Below are positions 6,713 to 8,704 of a DNA stretch of 8,704 nt, piece after piece; position 1 is the first letter of the stretch, and every line of letters starts with the position of its first letter. Source of the DNA: Pelobacter sp. UBA5610. GTDB lineage: Bacteria; Desulfobacterota; Desulfuromonadia; Desulfuromonadales; Syntrophotaleaceae. The translations under genes and the position numbers were made by a program. Where the stretch lies: assembly GCA_002424645.1 (NCBI GenBank), contig DIKU01000132.1:1-8704 (forward strand), given 5' to 3'. Below the pieces are notes generated by a model. That model had not been told where the DNA came from. It saw only the letters and a program-made list of their open reading frames with translations, and ran no database searches.

Positions 6713-6829
6713 ATGAGCCACAAAAAATTATTACCCTTGAAGACAACAGCCGATAATGATAACATCCGAAAATATTACCGTCTCGGTAAGTTATCACCCT
6801 TGAAATTCAAACATGGAGGTATTGAATGA
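6713..6829 (+). CDS. Possible 38-residue leader ORF overlapping the OmpA start
   Basis: An ATG at 6713 preceded by AGGA (6702-6705, spacing 7) opens a 38-codon frame. Its TGA stop (6827-6829) overlaps the ATG of the OmpA gene (6826-6828) in the ATGA arrangement typical of translational coupling. The peptide starts MSHKKLLPLKTT and ends KFKHGGIE; it is basic and has no signal or membrane segment. It carries an internal repeat KLLPLK / KLSPLK, exactly 21 codons apart in frame, from a 14-base DNA repeat (6728-6741 and 6791-6804, one mismatch). I know no family for it. Against it: the best local promoter (6737-6765) lies within it, and the OmpA gene has its own strong ribosome site at 6815-6819, so it may be untranslated leader. 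Confidence 0.35.
   Translation: MSHKKLLPLKTTADNDNIRKYYRLGKLSPLKFKHGGIE
6737..6765 (+). promoter_or_regulatory. Candidate sigma-70 promoter of the OmpA-family gene
   Basis: TTGAAG (6737-6742) and TAACAT (6760-6765) are 17 bases apart, each with four of six consensus bases, in an AT-rich setting. The start would be near 6772, with a leader of about 55 bases. Within the leader is the palindrome TTGAA-A-TTCAA (6800-6810), just upstream of GGAGG (6815-6819). Confidence 0.45.
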
Positions 6830-8088
6830 AAATCGCAAAATCTCTCGTTGCCGCACTTGTCCTGTCGTTGTGCGCGATACCAGTTATTTCGCAAGCCGAA
6901 ATCAAAACAGGCGTATTGACCCTGTCGCCCATGCTTGGCGGCATCACGATGGAAGGCGACCAACCCGTCGACAGTGAAGGCCTCGCATACAGCCTCGGCC
7001 TCGGCTATAACTTCACCCAGGCATTGGGCCTCGAAGCGGTCATTGGCGGAGCCAATCTCGACGAAGAAGGTAGCGGTGATGATGCCGACTTCTGGAACTA
7101 TCGCCTGGACGCTCTCTACCACTTCATGCCGGAAAATAAACTTGTCCCTTACCTGGCTGCCGGCGTCGGCGGGTACAGCCTTGACGGTGATGATGAGTTT
7201 ATGACCAACTACGGCGCCGGTCTCCTCTATTTCCTCGGTGAAAACGTGGCCCTGCGCGCCGATGTCCGTCACATGATCGGCTTCAACGAAAGCAACCTGG
7301 AAAACAATTTCATCTATACAGCCGGATTTAAATTCCAGTTCGCCGGAACCGAACAACCGGTAAAAAAAGCCCCCATGGATTCGGATGGCGATGGCGTAAC
7401 GGATGACCTCGACCAGTGCCCCGACACCCCTAAAGGTGCCCCCGTGGATGCCAAGGGTTGCCCCCTCGATAGCGATGGCGACGGTGTCTTCGACTACCTC
7501 GACCAGTGCCCCGACACCCCCAAAGGTGCTTCCGTGGATGCCAAGGGTTGCCCCCTTGATAGCGACGGCGACGGTGTCTTCGACTACCTTGACCAGTGCC
7601 CCGACACCCCCAAGGGTGCTCCGGTCGATGCCAAGGGCTGCCCCCTCGATAGCGATGGCGACGGTGTCTTCGATTACCTCGACCAGTGCCCCGGCACTCC
7701 TAAAGGCACCATGGTTGATGACAAGGGCTGCGAACTTAAACTTACCCTGCATATCAACTTTGACTTCGACAAGGCGGTGATCAAGCCGGAATTCAAGGGA
7801 GAACTCGACAAAGCAGCGGCTTTTGTTCGTGCCAACAGCAACGTTCCCTTTATCGTACTAACCGGTCATACGGACAGCAAGGGCAAAGACGCCTACAACA
7901 TGAAACTCTCCCAGAGACGTGCCGACGCCGTCCGGCAGGCGCTGATCACCAATTATGGCCTGGATGCCACCAAGCTTAAAGCTAAAGGCATGGGTGAAAC
8001 CCATCCTGTCGCCACCAACGACACGGAAGAAGGTCGCTACCAGAACCGTCGCGTTGAGCTTGTGTGCTGCGCAGTTCTGCCTGAATAA
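6826..8088 (+). CDS. OmpA-family outer-membrane protein with thrombospondin type-3 repeats
   Basis: The protein ties the outer membrane to peptidoglycan. The 420 residues divide clearly. A signal peptide covers 1-24 (MKIAKS, hydrophobic core, SQA before the cut at 24/25). An OmpA-like beta-barrel follows at about 25-172, with alternating aromatic and glycine-rich strands such as YSLGLGYNF and a last strand FIYTAGFKFQF. Four 30-residue calcium-binding thrombospondin type-3 repeats lie at 185-304, each with DSDGDGV, DQCP and KGC. A C-terminal OmpA domain covers about 305-415: INFDFDKAVIKPEF, then TGHTD (D350) and NMKLSQRRA (R365), the residue pair that binds diaminopimelate of peptidoglycan. 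This is the OprF/OmpA layout of Gram-negative bacteria. The tail has two adjacent cysteines (CCAVLPE). The start is supported by GGAGG at 6815-6819. The gene is flanked by terminators and is probably monocistronic, apart from a possible leader ORF. Confidence 0.95.
   Translation: MKIAKSLVAALVLSLCAIPVISQAEIKTGVLTLSPMLGGITMEGDQPVDSEGLAYSLGLGYNFTQALGLEAVIGGANLDEEGSGDDADFWNYRLDALYHFMPENKLVPYLAAGVGGYSLDGDDEFMTNYGAGLLYFLGENVALRADVRHMIGFNESNLENNFIYTAGFKFQFAGTEQPVKKAPMDSDGDGVTDDLDQCPDTPKGAPVDAKGCPLDSDGDGVFDYLDQCPDTPKGASVDAKGCPLDSDGDGVFDYLDQCPDTPKGAPVDAKGCPLDSDGDGVFDYLDQCPGTPKGTMVDDKGCELKLTLHINFDFDKAVIKPEFKGELDKAAAFVRANSNVPFIVLTGHTDSKGKDAYNMKLSQRRADAVRQALITNYGLDATKLKAKGMGETHPVATNDTEEGRYQNRRVELVCCAVLPE
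7378..7737 (+). repeat. Four tandem 90-bp repeats encoding thrombospondin type-3 units
   Basis: Units begin at 7378, 7468, 7558 and 7648, each 90 bases (30 codons) long with no gap. Units 2 and 3 differ at about 8 of 90 bases by my count, mostly at third codon positions, with one serine/proline change. Unit 1 starts with a divergent VTDDL and unit 4 ends with a divergent GTMVDDKGCEL, as expected for the ends of an array grown by internal duplication. Confidence 0.93.
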
Positions 8089-8110
8089 CCAGACCCGACA
8101 CAAAACAAGA

Positions 8111-8144
8111 AAACAGGACCGGAGCAATCCGGTCCTGTTTTTTT
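8111..8144 (+). terminator. Intrinsic terminator of the OmpA-family gene
   Basis: AAACAGGACCGGA (8111-8123) and TCCGGTCCTGTTT (8128-8140) form a perfect 13-bp stem around the loop GCAA, followed by more T residues. It lies 22 bases after the stop codon. Confidence 0.95.
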
Positions 8145-8158
8145 AATGGAAAGGCGAA

Positions 8159-8219
8159 AACAGCATGATCGCTGTTCTCATGAACATGCCGCTTTTTCTG
8201 TGCCAGAGAAGGTCATGCT
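8159..8219 (+). other. Potential structured RNA segment after the OmpA terminator
   Basis: AGCATGATC (8162-8170) can pair with GGTCATGCT (8211-8219) over 9 bp including one G-U pair. Alternatively AACAGC (8159-8164) pairs with GCTGTT (8171-8176) around a 6-base loop. The two folds exclude each other. No known RNA family is recognised, and the pairing could be chance. Confidence 0.2.
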
Positions 8220-8243
8220 TTGTTTATTGACCTGACCACTTAT

Positions 8244-8273
8244 TTGTGGCAAAAAAGAACAATAGATTAAATA
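8244..8273 (+). promoter_or_regulatory. Weak candidate promoter for the riboswitch-cheW transcript
   Basis: TTGTGG (8244-8249) is followed after 17-18 bases by TTAAAT or TAAATA (8267-8273). A start near 8280 would fit the 5' edge of the riboswitch. A better -35 (TTGACC, 8227-8232) has no -10 at a suitable distance. A promoter must exist here, but its exact position is uncertain. Confidence 0.3.
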
Positions 8274-8281
8274 ACTCACTT

Positions 8282-8367
8282 ATTTCCGACAAAAGCAAAC
8301 CCGGGGCAACCCGGCGACGCAAAGCCATGGACCCGTAATGAACGGGCCGCCAGGTTACCGAAGAAAT
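8282..8367 (+). ncRNA. Cyclic di-GMP class I riboswitch (GEMM-I)
   Basis: The conserved GEMM-I elements occur in the right order. GCAAAC (8295-8300) is followed by a hairpin CCGGG-GCAA-CCCGG (8301-8314) with a GNRA tetraloop, then GACGCAAAGCC (8316-8326). A second hairpin has CCCGT/ACGGG arms around 8332-8346, and the end is GGTTACCGA (8353-8361). In the Vibrio Vc2 structure these parts bind c-di-GMP and the GNRA loop docks on the second hairpin. A closing stem ATTTC (8282-8286) with GAAAT (8363-8367) is possible. An intrinsic terminator follows at 8417-8445 and then cheW, so the likely mode is ligand-controlled transcription termination in the leader. Confidence 0.93.
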
Positions 8368-8385
8368 CAGCGACTCTCGGGCAAA

Positions 8386-8407
8386 AAGCCTCTCTTCTTC
8401 CAGGCTT
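8386..8407 (+). promoter_or_regulatory. Stem-loop in the riboswitch expression platform
   Basis: AAGCCT (8386-8391) and AGGCTT (8402-8407) form a perfect 6-bp stem around a pyrimidine-rich 10-base loop (CTCTTCTTCC). The loop contains TTCTTC, complementary to GAAGAA at 8360-8365 at the aptamer's 3' end, so it could take part in switching. Confidence 0.35.
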
Positions 8408-8416
8408 ATGTCACAG

Positions 8417-8445
8417 TCCACCTTCGGTTCGAAGGTGGATTTTTA
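8417..8445 (+). terminator. Riboswitch-controlled intrinsic terminator ahead of cheW
   Basis: TCCACCTTCG (8417-8426) and CGAAGGTGGA (8430-8439) form a perfect 10-bp stem with a 3-base loop, followed by TTTTTA. It lies 50 bases after the aptamer and 42 bases before the cheW ATG, where a regulated attenuator should be. CTTCGGT (8422-8428) within it is the exact complement of ACCGAAG (8357-8363) at the aptamer's 3' end, a plausible antiterminator pairing. Confidence 0.9.
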
Positions 8446-8486
8446 TTTTGAGCCGCCCCTGAAAACATCTCACGGAGGAGAGGAAA

Positions 8487-8704
8487 ATGGAACCCATGCA
8501 AAACCCGACACAGGAAACACAAAACCTGCTCCAGCCCCCCGCAATTGGCGACAGTGCCGCGATGTTCGATTCCGAAGATACCATGAAGGACAAGTTTCTT
8601 ACTTTTTGGATCGGAGATGAAGAGTACGGCATGGGCATCGAATTCGTCACGGAAATCATCGGCGTGCAAAAAATCACCAAAGTCCCCGACATGCCACATT
8701 TCAT
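8487..8704 (+). CDS. cheW: CheW chemotaxis coupling protein (3' end cut by window edge)
   Basis: CheW links chemoreceptors to the histidine kinase CheA in the cytoplasmic signalling array. Only the first 72 codons are present. After a polar leader of about 35 residues (MEPMQNPTQETQ...), the CheW fold begins: KFLTFWIGDEEYGMGIEFVTEI, then GVQKITKVPDMPHF. This is the typical first part of CheW, which normally continues with GVINLRG. The leader is longer than in short CheW proteins, where the fold begins within the first 10-20 residues. GGAGG (8474-8478) stands 8 bases before the ATG at 8487; a second ATG three codons on (8496) is less well placed. Expression should depend on the c-di-GMP riboswitch and terminator upstream. 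A CheW domain is also found at an end of CheV and CheA, but this N-terminal position favours CheW or a CheV-like protein. Confidence 0.88.
   Translation, partial: MEPMQNPTQETQNLLQPPAIGDSAAMFDSEDTMKDKFLTFWIGDEEYGMGIEFVTEIIGVQKITKVPDMPHF

Larger units (their letters stand above)
8089..8486. other. Long non-coding region between the OmpA gene and cheW
   Basis: This 398-base stretch shows no credible gene. In order it holds the terminator of the OmpA gene (8111-8144), a potential RNA fold at 8159-8219, AT-rich promoter-like DNA (8227-8273), a class I c-di-GMP riboswitch (about 8282-8367), an expression platform (8386-8445) and the cheW ribosome site GGAGG (8474-8478). Confidence 0.8.

Noticed and set aside
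6775..7752. Long open frame of 325 codons on the minus strand opposite the OmpA-family gene
   Set aside because: It is the mirror of the repeated, codon-biased thrombospondin repeats. Its translation is a low-complexity repeat with no known features, while the plus strand encodes a complete, well-known domain order.
8224..8421. Open frame of 65 codons on the minus strand over the riboswitch
   Set aside because: It overlaps conserved aptamer and terminator sequences on the plus strand and has no recognisable product.
1..8704. Mobile element, CRISPR array or phage remnant
   Set aside because: No transposase or integrase, terminal inverted repeats, target duplications or regularly spaced short repeats were seen; the only tandem repeats are protein-coding.

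Overview
The window looks like a chromosomal segment of a Gram-negative bacterium. It has an outer-membrane OmpA-type protein, an acetate/succinate carrier, a chemotaxis coupling protein under a cyclic-di-GMP riboswitch, and DNA of moderately high GC with AT-rich intergenic promoters. The combination (GEMM-I riboswitch ahead of cheW, SatP-type carrier, thrombospondin-type-3-repeat OmpA protein, YeiP/EfpL-type EF-P, LemA pair) would fit a Desulfuromonadales-like (Geobacter/Pelobacter) organism. That placement is an inference from gene content; nothing in the window proves it. No IS element, CRISPR array, tRNA or rRNA is visible.

Layout. Positions 1-1759 (minus): uvrC, nearly complete but cut at its C-terminal end by the window edge. 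1760-2105: intergenic, with a candidate uvrC promoter and a good sigma-70 promoter plus a structured leader for 2106-2696 (plus), an AceTr/SatP acetate-succinate carrier that ends in a strong bidirectional terminator (2719-2750). 2826-3128 (minus): a 100-residue protein of unknown function that may be a degenerate GIY-YIG-like domain. 3307-3870 (minus): an EF-P paralogue of YeiP/EfpL type. 4040-5944 and 5971-6540 (plus): a two-gene operon encoding a large membrane protein with a GIDE/BAM domain and a LemA protein, closed by a terminator. 6541-6825: ompA upstream region with direct repeats and a possible 38-codon leader ORF whose stop overlaps the ompA start. 6826-8088 (plus): an OmpA-family outer-membrane protein (signal peptide, beta-barrel, four thrombospondin type-3 repeats, peptidoglycan-binding domain), followed by a terminator. 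8089-8486: long non-coding region containing a class I c-di-GMP riboswitch and its own intrinsic terminator. 8487-8704 (plus): start of cheW, cut by the window end.

How the parts relate. Most genes are separate transcription units of housekeeping type (DNA repair, translation, transport). Two units look functionally integrated: the GIDE-LemA membrane pair, and the riboswitch-cheW unit, in which chemotaxis coupling would be set at the transcriptional level by c-di-GMP. The riboswitch with its candidate antiterminator, the leader ORF ahead of the OmpA gene, the EF-hand-like loop in the GIDE protein and the unrecognised 100-residue protein are the points most worth a second look.
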